A stretch of 64,000 bases of DNA from Hofstenia miamia (taxonomy: Eukaryota > Xenacoelomorpha > Acoela): contig SCFE01000093.1 in assembly GCA_004352715.1 (NCBI GenBank), forward strand, positions 124,539 to 188,538, written 5' to 3'. The translations under genes and the position numbers were made by a program. How positions within the stretch are numbered: position 1 is the stretch's first letter; the number at the start of each line of letters is the position of its first letter. Shown here piece after piece: positions 23,803 to 35,479 of this stretch. A model generated the notes under the pieces. The model was given only the letters and a program-made list of their open reading frames with translations. It was not told the origin of the DNA and did no database searches.

Positions 23803-24860
23803 GTTAAAATGGCTCCTTTCTATGCTACTTTAATATATATNNNNNNNNNNNNNNNNNNNNNNNNNNNNNNNNNNNNNNNNNNNNNNNNNNNNNNNNNNNN
23901 NNNNNNNNNNNNNNNNNNNNNNNNNNNNNNNNNNNNNNNNNNNNNNNNNNNNNNNNNNNNNNNNNNNNNNNNNNNNNNNNNNNNNNNNNNNNNNNNNNNN
24001 NNNNNNNNNNNNNNNNNNNNNNNNNNNNNNNNNNNNNNNNNNNNNNNNNNNNNNNNNNNNNNNNNNNNNNNNNNNNNNNNNNNNNNNNNNNNNNNNNNNN
24101 NNNNNNNNNNNNNNNNNNNNNNNNNNNNNNNNNNNNNNNNNNNNNNNNNNNNNNNNNNNNNNNNNNNNNNNNNNNNNNNNNNNNNNNNNNNNNNNNNNNN
24201 NNNNNNNNNNNNNNNNNNNNNNNNNNNNNNNNNNNNNNNNNNNNNNNNNNNNNNNNNNNNNNNNNNNNNNNNNNNNNNNNNNNNNNNNNNNNNNNNNNNN
24301 NNNNNNNNNNNNNNNNNNNNNNNNNNNNNNNNNNNNNNNNNNNNNNNNNNNNNNNNNNNNNNNNNNNNNNNNNNNNNNNNNNNNNNNNNNNNNNNNNNNN
24401 NNNNNNNNNNNNNNNNNNNNNNNNNNNNNNNNNNNNNNNNNNNNNNNNNNNNNNNNNNNNNNNNNNNNNNNNNNNNNNNNNNNNNNNNNNNNNNNNNNNN
24501 NNNNNNNNNNNNNNNNNNNNNNNNNNNNNNNNNNNNNNNNNNNNNNNNNNNNNNNNNNNNNNNNNNNNNNNNNNNNNNNNNNNNNNNNNNNNNNNNNNNN
24601 NNNNNNNNNNNNNNNNNNNNNNNNNNNNNNNNNNNNNNNNNNNNNNNNNNNNNNNNNNNNNNNNNNNNNNNNNNNNNNNNNNNNNNNNNNNNNNNNNNNN
24701 NNNNNNNNNNNNNNNNNNNNNNNNNNNNNNNNNNNNNNNNNNNNNNNNNNNNNNNNNNNNNNNNNNNNNNNNNNNNNNNNNNNNNNNNNNNNNNNNNNNN
24801 NNNNNNNNNNNNNNNNNNNNNNNNNNNNNNNNNNNNNNNNTATATATATATATATATATA

Positions 24861-25345
24861 TTTCTTATACTTTTCTTTATTACAGTTTCCAACCTGCTCA
24901 ATAAATATTTAAGTGAACTTAATAATAATGCTTTACAATTTTCCAATCTTGATAACATAGTAGATGATTGTAAAAATTTGTTGACTTAATACACAAGAAT
25001 TTTCTTACACGTTCTATTTGCCCTATTACGAATTAAACAGGTAGTCAGATGTTTTGTAACATGTTTTTTAAGCGAAAGTCTTTTGTCAAAAGTAACACCC
25101 AGATTAGTTGCATCAGAAACGACTGTTTCATCTCAATTGGAAGATATTCATAAATCAAAACCCTTAAAGAATTTGAGTTTTTTCGACATTGATTGCTTGA
25201 TCAAATTTCGCAAACTCATCATCAAGAGCATTATAACAACATTTAAAAATTGGACAAAAGATGATAATTTTGAAATATCATGGCTTAGAACAAACGTATA
25301 TACATGTAATACTGATAAGATAACTTAAGCTTATTACATAGCTTG
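24861..25345 (-). mobile_element. LINE fragment, antisense, copy 3 (most complete)
   Basis: The - strand reads SDATNLGVTFDKRLSLKKHV, then TKHLTTCLIRNR and MLSRLENCKALLLSSLKYLL. The LGV-x-FD-x-x-L-x-x-x-x-H motif followed by L-S-R-L-x-x-C-x-x-L-L is typical of CR1/L2/Jockey-type polymerases near the C-terminus. It starts at a (TA)n tract after a 1000-N gap. Confidence 0.75.
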
Positions 25346-25632
25346 GAGAATTAGATTTTACAGTTAAATTTCTAAAATGAGAAAATATTTTTTTGGAGTA
25401 ATTTTTCATGGAATTGATTAAACTGTAAAAATAAGACTTAGCCTTTCAATGTGATTCAATAAGAACCTTATTTCTAGATAACTTATATTCCAGCAATGCC
25501 TGTGAAGGTTTTATCTTCTATAATTATTGTTATTGCTGAACAGTCCATATATCTTAGAAACTACATTTAATTTAGAAGTGATAACCTTGAATGTTTCGAA
25601 TAATGCCTTTAAAGTTTGGCGTAGAAAGGTAG

Positions 25633-25938
25633 TTAGAGTAGCAGAGTAGCATACAGGGGATTTCCCTCTGACGACTGGTTCATCTGAAACTGAGCAATAG
25701 TCCTAGCAACAGTATTTGTTGAGAACCCTAGCACTTCAGCTACACGCTTCCGTACTGGTCTTTGAGATCCTGCCCTTCTTTCATGTTTTTCTTTAATGAA
25801 ATACTGATGGACTCGCACAATTAGAATTTTTTCAGCAGGGGAGAGCTCATGTTTGACAAACTGTATCTCGTCCATTATTGTCAACTGATAAAATCCAAAG
25901 ACAGCGTCAGAATAGCCTTGAATTGACCAATCTGACAA
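25633..25938 (-). pseudogene. N-terminal HTH fragment of a transposase-like protein
   Basis: The likely start is the internal Met before DEIQFVKHELSPAEKILIVR. A helix-turn-helix-like stretch follows (VRKRVAEVLGFSTNTVARTI). Proteins beginning this way occur repeatedly in invertebrate genomes as parts of DDE transposons. No catalytic part is adjacent, so it is a fragment. Confidence 0.5.
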
Positions 25939-26129
25939 TGGTTAAAAAAACTCATACAAAAACTATAAAAGAAATATTTGGTTTCGATTGATGGTTCAGT
26001 TTTGCGTGTCCGATCCCATTCGGCAAGGACAATATATATATATATANNNNNNNNNNNNNNNNNNNNNNNNNNNNNNNNNNNNNNNNNNNNNNNNNNNNNN
26101 NNNNNNNNNNNNNNNNNNNNNNNNNNNNN

Positions 26130-27621
26130 AATTCTACCGATTTTTTTGCAAGAATTCGCACTTGGCCGATCAACCTAATGGCGATCTCTGATGTGGCATA
26201 AAGGTTTCATCAAATATTTTAATCACATTAAAATAAAAAAGTGAAACGTTCCATCACTTCAAAACGATATGTAATAGGAATGAATACAGGCGCCTTGCAG
26301 GAGAACTCTCAGGAAAACGCTCAAAACCAAGGTTGTAATCACATGGAAAAATTTAACCCAAAACTTCCTATTGCAGTGGTGAAAAAATAATGAATAAAAG
26401 AATACTACCATATACTAAGTGGTGCTCGTTAAAACAATCTATTGGTGGTTTGTGGTAATAGGTCCCTGCTGCAGGGAATGGCTGTAAAGTTACCAGGCGT
26501 TTACATTTACAGTATTTTTCATTTTTGACAATTCCTGAAAAATATCATTACATCCAGCAATTCCCCTAGGCAAATAATGTACGTATATGTCTAATTTGAA
26601 ACAAAATTTGTCTCTTAATTTTCCTAAAATTATACTCGCAATTCGAGTCACTAAAATTGGTATTAATTATTTTTGAGATGTATTTATTTCATTCTACAAA
26701 GCCAATATTATAATAATTTCAATAAATTGTTTCTTAAATGTTTTGTTATATATCATACATTAATTAGGTAAACAATTGAAATTTTTGTACTTAGATATAT
26801 GTTACCTAATACCCTGTTATGTGAACAAATATTTTTCACATTTTGTCACATTTTTTAGTGCTAGGCTGAATTTTCTGACAGCAGCACTTACTATGACACC
26901 CTCTTAGTAAAGTCCTGCCAAGGTCCGCCTCTTGGTGATGTACAGGATTGATTGTATGCTTCTAGAGCACTACCTCACATTTAAAAGTTAAAAGAGCCTG
27001 GGAGAGATCGGGTCAATGTACCGGATTAAATGTTTCCTATAACCCATCGTAATAAACTGAATACAAATTTTTAATAATACTTTATTGCAAATAAAGACAT
27101 TTAAGAGATACGTCTTGAACTAATTGAATAATGACCGAAATGATTGTCTCGTTGTTTCATCCATGGTAGTATACATGTCAATGCTTAAAATTTAGTTTCA
27201 ATATTTAGCTCATGATACTGCCTATGCATATTGGAAAGAATCTGACGCGTTATTCAATGAGATCATTAACATTAGCTTATTAATTAATTCACTCATTGAA
27301 GAAGGATTTGGTTTCAGTGATTGCGATATTTCAAATAATGATTGCAAAAGGTCATTGTTAGAGTATAATAATCTGCTCAAACATGGATATGATTGGGAGG
27401 TAAATTTTTGTGTAATTATTATTAATATATATATACATTATAAGCATTAGGTTGCATCGGGTATATTAAAATGAAAGTCGAAACAATTTGGTAATGCATA
27501 TTCTTTCATTTGATTAGAGCTGTTACTTTGGTTGAGAAAGGAAAATTTGTATGTCTAATACCATAAAATATGTAAAAGAAAAATTGCCTATTAATTTTTA
27601 ATCAAAATTAGAAAACTTGTA
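26130..27621 (+). repeat. Haplotype A piece carrying exon 7, continuous to exon 8
   Basis: Begins after an 83-N gap with the sequence found at 16774 and continues through exon 7 into the complete Tc1 element. It is the path I use for the main gene. Confidence 0.78.
27209..27399 (+). CDS. prom: Prominin exon 7, haplotype copy A: loop 1 with Cys pair
   Basis: Encodes the same protein as the copy at 20573 and differs only silently (TGT/TGC in the first Cys codon). The same Tc1 element lies downstream at the same spot and is complete here. This copy runs on to exon 8 at 29106 without a gap, so it belongs to the haplotype that continues downstream. Confidence 0.85.
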
Positions 27622-29018
27622 TTGGAAAAATGTATTCGGCCACCTGAAAAAATTTTAACAAATGAGCAAGCAAATCCGAAAAAGTACATTCAAAGATACA
27701 TAAATTAATAATTGATGCAATACAAGCAAACAAAATTGTCTCCTAATATTTTGTAGGGTATCCCTTTCAGCCAATAACAGCTTCAAGGCGATCAGGAATT
27801 GAAGCAAAAGGTCTTTCAATAAGGCTGTTGGGAATTGCGTAAAAATTCTGCTTATTGCGCTCCACAGCTCGTCTTCAGTGTGAAGAGTATGCTGTCCAAT
27901 TCGATATTTGACCTCTTTCTACATATTTTCGATAATATTAAGGTTTGAAGTTTCGTCAGGCCAGTAAACAAGGATAACAGCCCCATTATTGTGGAAGAAG
28001 TTTTCATTTCTTTTGAGGTATGACATGAAGTACCTTCCTGCTGGCAAGGGTTCCTTTTTTAGAATCCGAGCATATTAGAGCTTAGGAGGGTACCAGTGAT
28101 ATGAACAATCTTGCAAAAGCCACATTTCCATATTGCACCCTATGTCATTACAGACTTCCCACCATAATCATGGTCTCCAGATTAAGTTGAGGAAAGAATC
28201 GGAACTTTTGCCCAGTTGGTCTCTTTATCAACATTCCTTTCCATGACTATAGTTCAAATCTTGACTCATTGAAATTCTAACATTAGACCAATCTTCAGAC
28301 GAATTGTCTTTCATTAAATTGGCTTAATCTTTGCTTTGAGGTTAAGAATGGCTTTCTGGGTGCCAAGAAAGTCCCAATTGAGTACTTTAGGAAGTTTCGC
28401 ACAGTTATTGCTGTCAAAAGGGGACCATCAGCCCATTCCTTGCAAAATTCTCTGAATTATTTCTGGGATTTCGCTTTGAAAGCCACGTAAGAGCTTTTTG
28501 GGAGGTTTTGGAGGTCTTCTTTGGTCTTCCGGACTTTGACTTGGGGGCAATGATGTTTTCAGAAGTGACGCGTCTGATGATATCCCCAGCATTACTTCGA
28601 GGTCGTTCTACAAGTCGGGCTACTTTCCGTTGACTCATCCCTTCCAAATGTTTAGAAATCATCAATTCGCGGATGTCAAGAATACGTAACCAGGCATCAT
28701 ACATGGCGAAGAAAGACTGTTAGTAGACATTTTCAATATACATAAACTAAAAAAGCTCAACCTAAGAAATTTTTTACAGATTCTCTGATTTGGTCTGAAG
28801 TGGTCGAATACATTTTTCCAAGGAATGATTAGCTAACTACAAGCATTGTAGCAGTTCTCCCTGAGATTTAAAGTAAACAACGATAATTATATCTCAACAT
28901 TGATGAATCCCTCTTTTTGCAACCCCAAATCTAATTAAAAAATAACTTTGATATTCTTGGCATCCATTTTTTAGATATATTTATGACAAATCATGAGTGG
29001 CCGAATTCTTTTTTCCAA
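27622..29018 (-). mobile_element. Complete but inactivated Tc1 element (1397 bp)
   Basis: Termini TTGGAAAAATGTATTCGGCC and the complement of GGCCGAATTCTTTTTTCCAA are flanked by TA on both sides. A further inner copy of the terminal motif (28797-28825, GGTCGAATACATTTTTCCAA) gives an IR/DR-like layout on the right. The transposase on the - strand is broken by stops and frameshifts. The same insertion is present in haplotype B (from 20986), so it predates the split between the copies. Confidence 0.88.
27740..28704 (-). pseudogene. Tc1 transposase pseudogene
   Basis: The start at 28704 gives an HTH domain (MISKHLEGMSQRKVARLVER) and a GRPKKT linker like the Tc1 GRP motif. Downstream, in changing frames, are the first catalytic Asp region (SRFELYSHGKE), the C-terminal Glu region (IENMWKEVKYRIGQ as repaired in frame only by position) and IPDRLEAVIG...GYPTKY. 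Several stops interrupt it, so no active enzyme is encoded. Confidence 0.82.
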
Positions 29019-29030
29019 TAAATATATACA

Positions 29031-29074
<44 letters not shown>

Positions 29075-29105
29075 TTCAAATTCATTTTATCATTTATTAT
29101 TTCAG

Positions 29106-29174
29106 AGACCTTCACCTTTGGAATTAGTTACTCCAGAAGTATTTCTACTAAGTGTCGAAGAAGACATTGATGGG
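29106..29174 (+). CDS. prom: Prominin exon 8: extracellular loop 1
   Basis: Phase 0 in (ttatttcag) and out (GGG/gtaaat). Encodes RPSPLELVTPEVFLLSVEED plus IDG. It lies about 90 bp after the right end of the Tc1 element and its (TA)n tract. The following intron is about 6 kb if the two weak exons below are skipped. Confidence 0.78.
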
Positions 29175-30255
29175 GTAAATTATTTTTTACTGAAATAGAC
29201 ATTTACTATACGTATTATTTAGTTCAGCAAAATTTGTTTTTTAATAGAATTTGAGTAATTATGTTTACAGTTTTAAAATATCACTTTCTAAAAGGCTTTT
29301 TGTTAACTCATTGCAGTTGCCTTAAACATTCAACTTTGTTCTATCAATAACATTGCCATTATATTTTAGTCATTTAATCAGGTAGGTTTGGCCACTTGTT
29401 TGGTACTCTGTTGATGTGGTCATAAATTTTTTATTAACCTAGAACTCTACAAATAATATGTGTTGGCTATTTGCGCATGTGCTTCCCCTAATTGTTTTTA
29501 CAATGCATACATTTCTGGCATTCTAAACATTGTCTTATTGACAGAAGATACTATTTTAATGAGTTCCTTTTCAAAATTTTATAAAAACGAAGCATCGTAT
29601 TAACTATAAAATTAGGCATCGTGAATTTGTGAGGAATTTAAAATTATTTCCAATTTACTATTTGTAAGAATAAAATGGAATATAAACAAACATTTCAGTG
29701 AAATTTTTCATAATCACAATGAAGTTTATTTTTGAAAACATTTTTGTTATTATATCCTTAGATATTTTTTTGAAGCATTTCAGTACTTAACTTTAAGCAG
29801 CAGTTTGATTGCTGAAAAATTCTAATGGTTTTATATATTTTTTTTAATGTATTATATATATATATATATATATTTGGTGCATATTATTTCATGTATGTTT
29901 AGCAAATATGAATCTATACACTGAAAAAGTATAAAATTGAATTAAATGAATATAAATAATGAAGTTTTTGCTAAGTTTTTAATTCATTTATGGTTAATAA
30001 GAAACTTAATTTCACATTAAGACGAATTTATGTAAAATTCAATGCTATTTTTTGATAAATTAAATCAGGATTAAATTATTGTTATCTATATTTTGTGCCA
30101 GGTTGACATGTGGCAAAATATTGTCCTGTTTTATACTGTGCTAACGCCTGTACGATGTCTGTCTTATTTTCAACGACAGAAGATCATTTCTGTCAGAAAG
30201 TACAAGTGCATTTCAAATTTGTTACTTTTATTATCAGGTTTGTAATTGTTTTTAG

Positions 30256-30329
30256 GCCGTAAGCACATATCGCGGAGATTTTGTTGCAAAAATCGATTTA
30301 ATTGCTATTTGGGAGCCACTCCAAGATGC
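30256..30329 (+). CDS. prom: Candidate prominin exon 9 (cassette?)
   Basis: Acceptor tgtttttag, phase-0 entry, phase-2 exit at GAT GC/gtaggt; encodes AVSTYRGDFVAKIDLIAIWE plus PLQDA. The sites are good and the composition suits an amphipathic loop-1 helix. It needs a phase-2-in, phase-0-out partner before exon 11. The only one I found is the 34-nt exon at 32194, so the pair may be skipped together. Confidence 0.5.
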
Positions 30330-32175
30330 GTAGGTGGCCTTAGGAAATTATCTGAAACATCGATAACTGCTTTCTTGGCATATTGTATGGGAGCTGCAAC
30401 ATCTAACTGTTTTGTGAAAGACAATTCGGGGGAAATTGCTTCAGCTGGGAGATTTCAGGCAGAGTGGAGGTGAAGCGTGTCAAACAATAGGGTGGGGCAA
30501 CTCAGTGCGTGTATATGGTGCAAATTATTTCTAAAATGAATAACCATGGAGGAAAATTGGGTCAAAAACACTCTTGAGTTAAGAAGAATTGGTTCAAAGA
30601 ATTGACAATTTTTTTACAACAAAGTTCCTGTTTGATGAAATTTGGATTTACTTGAAAAATTACTCTAAAATTTTCCCATAATTTTCTGCCGAAAATTCCA
30701 AAAATCGGGTTTGGGTCTCGTCCAATTTAAAAATCTCAGCTCTATTACATATATGATATACATGTATATAGGTAGTTAGATAGATAGTTAAATTCGGTTT
30801 AATATTTACTGCATGAACTTTCTTCAAAATGCACTACAACCTTGAACATCATGGTCGTACATGTAACGTTAAAATCACAAACAATTGAATACACACCATA
30901 AATTGTCAACAGTTAAATAACGTTCATTGGTTTAATCTTGCCTATCAACTTACTCTTGAAACCATGGCACAGAAAGATGTGATCGAAATCCCAGTTTGGT
31001 CTCTCTCAAAAAAATAGCGGAGCATTGAATGATCTCAAGATTTGTAGCCAGACACTGTAGTCGCTTTTAAAACGGAAAACTGAATTCAACTAGTAAAGCC
31101 ACGTAAATACACACAAAGATCCTAATGCCTATTAATTTGTCCAAAATGACACTCCGAATATTGAGAAATAGTTGAAGAAATGGTCGGAATATTTCAAAAA
31201 GAATCATCCTCCTAACTTTACGGAATTATTTTTTATTTGAGAAACACAGTGGTTAAAGACCTCTCGTAAATTCGCATCACATCAAATCGAGATTACGCTT
31301 TGAAATTCGTGCACTATTTCCATTGGGGCGACTGATATTCGTGAGGAGACATAAGTGTCAAACATATCGATTCAAGACGCGATATTCGACTACAAATATT
31401 TCTGGTTGACAGAAAACAGTTACGGTCTTTAGAGAAATGTGGAGTTCTAGGATGCGAGTTCTGGTAAATGTGGATGATGTAAAGCAATATATTGACAACA
31501 TTTACTATTACTGACGTAGCAAAAAAAGGATATTATATTTGAATATTATGTTGTAGGTGTTTCATTTATTATTGTTAGTTTACATTTTATATCTTATGCT
31601 CGATCTTTATGTTCAAGTTCAAGGCTGTTATGCAAAAAAATTGAAAATTTCATTCGTGTGTGATTTAACGCAAAAAGCGTTGAAACAAGGTAATTTCAAT
31701 TTTAAGCGCACGTAATTCAAATTGTTTCGATCTATGTCTGTCATTATTTTGTAAACAGTTAATAAAACTAATTGTAATATGTTTCATTTTGAAATTTGGC
31801 CAACGAACTGAACAATTTCTGTCATAACAAATTATAAACAAATTATGGAATGGAATATTTGATTGCAACAATCCCAGTTTGAATCAAATCAGAAAACGGT
31901 TGTTCAATATCGAATGTATAAATTATGACCTAAACATGTGCGTAATTTGTTGTATGCATTAAATTTGAATTGAAATTTGAGGAATTCTTTTGAAACATTA
32001 GTGTTTGTAGTTTCACCGATGCGTAGCTGTGGCTTGTTAATTATTAAACCTGCTTAAAAATGTATATGTCGAATCAAGATTATCTCAGATTTCAAATTTT
32101 TAGCAACAAGGTGACATTGTTGTCGTGTAATTGTAGGTACATATGATTTCTATAAAAGATGAGGCTCACTAGTGA

Positions 32176-32367
32176 TTTTATGGTCGTTCCCAGCGCACTT
32201 CAGTATTTGCTGTTGGCGCCATCGTTGGTAAATTATTCAGATTAGTTAAAAATTTATCGAATCCACATGCAATACTGGAAGCAGTGCCTAAAAGTGATGT
32301 AGCTTGTGTTGTGCTTGATAATAATTCATCAATTCACTGGTTACAAAATCAAACTTCGTTTTTCTAG
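32176..32367 (+). other. 63-codon open frame in the large loop-1 intron
   Basis: Open without a start codon; contains TSVFAVGAIVGKLFRLVKNL and ILEAVPKSDVACVVLDNNSS. It is GC-richer than its surroundings and protein-like in composition. I do not recognise it. It overlaps the weak 34-nt exon candidate in a different frame. Confidence 0.3.
32194..32227 (+). CDS. Weak candidate prominin exon 10 (34 nt)
   Basis: Bounded by gttcccag and TTG/gtaaat, with phase 2 in and phase 0 out, exactly what is needed to connect the candidate exon at 30256 to exon 11. It would encode ALQYLLLAPSL. It lies inside a 63-codon open frame in another register (32176-32367), so it may be chance. Confidence 0.25.
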
Positions 32368-33133
32368 CAGTCACCATAGCAATGTTTTAGTTTCAATATA
32401 TCATCATGTCATCAATCATTCTATTTTGTGACATAATTTGAGATTATTCTTTCTTAAATTAGCGTTTTTTGAATAATTGTGCATAATATTTTATATTTAT
32501 TGTTTTACATATATACACACTAGAGAATAAGTTAAACAATTTTTTATAAAAATGCAAATTTAAGGGTTTTACAAGTAACTTAGTGATGCTGTTATAATAT
32601 TTAGCTGTTGAACTTCAAGAAATGATATGCTTAATCGAAACTCAACCCAAACTTGTTGAGTTGCATTGCCTTTAAAACATGAAAAGGGACGTCGTTATTT
32701 GAATAATCTATATCTATTTGAGTGGCTGAGCTAATAAACTAATTCTGTTTAAATGATTAACAATATATTATGAGCACATTTATGAATGTTATTAACCAAG
32801 AAACTTTATTTAAAAAGAATACATTTTTAATTCTTTAATAAGAATGATAGTTGAATTTTTTGCAAGTCTTAAAATGGAAAGGATTGCAAAAATATGTTGG
32901 GTTAACTCTATAATCAGTATTTTAAATTTTTGGAAATTTATTGAGTTTTAATATTTTGAAAAACTGTTTCTTATTATAAATTGTCACATTTTATTGAAAC
33001 AATATTTTTGCAAACTTTCATTAAGCACCGAGAGTTTTAGATTACTAATTCATGTTTTTGCTAATTTAAGATACTTACTCTGTCAAATGCTGGGCTTTTG
33101 AACGAGCTTGTCTTTGTGATCATTTTAGTTTCC

Positions 33134-33931
33134 TTTAATGTAAATCCACAGACTTTGTTAAAATTCATGAACATACTGGAAACATTGATACATATATTAT
33201 CCAACCAAAAATTCTTGGGATTTGAAAATAAAAAACTATAATCACTGTAATTCAAAAATATATTTGTCCTCACCACTTCTTGTTGAAAATTCAATTTTTT
33301 TATACTTGGTTAATATCAAATGTACATAAACTTATTACAGCTTATTTCTAAGATGTTACTTTTACTAATTTGTAAAAACAGTATCTACCAGAATGAAAAA
33401 CGTGAAGAAGAATAATTACACAATTCGCATACAAATTTTGTTTTTATGCTAAACATTTACATAGTTTTTGTTTACGGAAGTAGCATAAAACTAAGTTCCT
33501 TGGGTAATGCAATACGAAATTTTTCAAAATTATTATATTGATCAATTTAGAATGAACATTATTTAAATTTATTTGAATTAAATATATGCAACATAACATG
33601 TAGAATCTATAAATTAGACATCAATAAAGATGTGCTAAGACAAGTTCAATATAATGGGATTTTATAATTTAGCAATAAAATCATTGATATTAAATTACTA
33701 TTGATTTTAATGTCTTTGTGATTTTTCCTTTCTTGAAACCTGCTTGCTAAATATCCTCAGCATGACTCCCCTGATTGCATGCTTGCGTGGATGTGCCAAG
33801 ATATGTTGCTTGCTTAAAAATTGTTTTCACATTACAGAAGACAAAGTACCATTCGTCTTTTTTCAATATCTGTTCATTGGTACCTATACAATAGAAAATT
33901 GCAAATATATTGTATATTCTTACAAAAGTAG
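33134..33931. repeat. Direct duplication copy 1 (about 0.8 kb)
   Basis: Matches 34198-34993 with small differences and ends at a single N (33932). The 64-codon frames at 33744 and 34806 are the same sequence. The ~260 bp between the copies (TTAGCCTTAAGATGG...) is unique. Confidence 0.78.
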
Positions 33932-34197
33932 NTATTAGCCTTAAGATGGAACACCTTCCTGCTAACCATTGAATTCATTATATAGTGCTCATAATAACAA
34001 GAGCTGGCATAATATTATTAATAACATTAATAGATAGCAAAAAAATTTGGTTGGTCAGCTTGAATGTTAAAATCGGAAATTTGTAGTTGCTCAAATTAGT
34101 ATTAACAGTTGTTTTTATGATGTTAATGGTTGCTGCAACAACCAAAACTATGAAACAACTATAAACAACATAAAAACAACCAAAATTGTTATCTGGG

Positions 34198-34993
34198 TAA
34201 TGTAAACTCACAGACTTTGTTAAAATTCATGAACATACTAGGAACATTGATATACATTATCCAACAAAAAATTTCTCGAACTTGAAAATAAAAAACTATA
34301 ATTACTGTAATTCAAAAAATATATTTGTCCTCACCACTTCTTGTTGAAAATTCAATTTTTTTTAAACTTGGTTAATATCAAATGTACATAAACTTATTAC
34401 AACTTGTTTCGAAGATGTTACTTTTACTAATTTGTAAAAAACAGTATCTACCAGATGAAAAACGTGAAGAAGAATAATTACACAATTCGCATACAAATTT
34501 TGTTTTTATGCTAAACATTTACATAGTTTTTGTTTACGGAAGTAGCATAAAACTAAGTTCCTTGGGTAATGCAATACGAAATTTTTCAAAATTATTATAT
34601 TGATCAATTTAGAATGAACATTATTTAAATTTATTTGAATTAAATATATGCAACATAACATGTAGAATCTATAAATTAGACATCAATAAAGATGTGCTAA
34701 GACAAGTTCAATATAATGGGATTTTATAATTTAGCAATAAAATCATTGATATTAAATTACTATTGATTTTAATGTCTTTGTGATTTTTCCTTTCTTGAAA
34801 CCTGCTTGCTAAATATCCTCAGCATGACTCCCCTGATTGCATGCTTGCGTGGATGTGCCAAGATATGTTGCTTGCTTAAAAATTGTTTTCACATTACAGA
34901 AGACAAAGTACCATTCGTCTTTTTTCAATATCTGTTCATTGGTACCTATACAATAGAAAATTGCAAATATATTGTATATTCTTACAAAAGTAG
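34198..34993. repeat. Direct duplication copy 2
   Basis: Second copy of the unit at 33134; offset about 1062 bp. It continues without a break into the next intron part and exon 11. Confidence 0.78.
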
Positions 34994-35206
34994 AACAACC
35001 AAAAGTATTTAAATTAAATCGATATTTTTGGTTTCTTCATGCTTATTAGAATGTAAATAGTTCTTCCTCGATGCCATTTTTTTAAAGTATAACTAAGTGA
35101 TAATTTTTTTTAATGTTTATGCTTAAGACTTAAATCAGCGTAGTTCTTATTTCACTAAAATAAGAATAAGCTATTGCTTACCAACTATTAAAAAGCAATA
35201 TTTTAG

Positions 35207-35261
35207 TCAAAGTCTGAAATGGTTGGCAAAATAGCTGCTGCCGCTACACTAGCTGTGGATG
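35207..35261 (+). CDS. prom: Prominin exon 11: extracellular loop 1
   Basis: Enters in phase 0 after caatattttag and leaves in phase 1 at GAT G/gtaatg. Encodes SKSEMVGKIAAAATLAVD, an Ala-rich helix. It connects in frame to both exon 8 (skipping the cassette) and exon 12. Confidence 0.7.
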
Positions 35262-35479
35262 GTAATGATTTTTATTAATCTAGTACTCAAATGAGATCAA
35301 TTAATTTATATTTTAAGATTTAAGTTTCAACCATGTTGACAATGAGTCTCATGGTGAAATGCCTACTTTGACATTTTTTTAGCAAGATAAATTATAATAA
35401 TTTCATAATAAAATTTTATATTCTTAATACACCGCCACATACTTAAGAATATTAATTATAAAAATCACAAATTTAAAGT

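Larger units (their letters stand above)
22074..23840 (-). repeat. Inverted copy of 37.57-39.38 kb (assembly contig)
   Basis: The whole block reads as the reverse complement of about 37571-39382, including three exons, intron sequence and the downstream stretch with the GGGTATGGGTATGG tract. It is bounded on both sides by N-runs of exactly 1000. Small indels distinguish it from the other copy. Confidence 0.8.
29175..35206 (+). other. Large loop-1 intron (with two candidate cassette exons)
   Basis: About 6 kb of AT-rich DNA holding candidate exons at 30256 and 32194, a (TA)n run at 29857-29873, and the direct duplication at 33.1-35.0 kb. The 75-codon ORF at 30246 is the wrong frame across the candidate exon. 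Confidence 0.5.
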
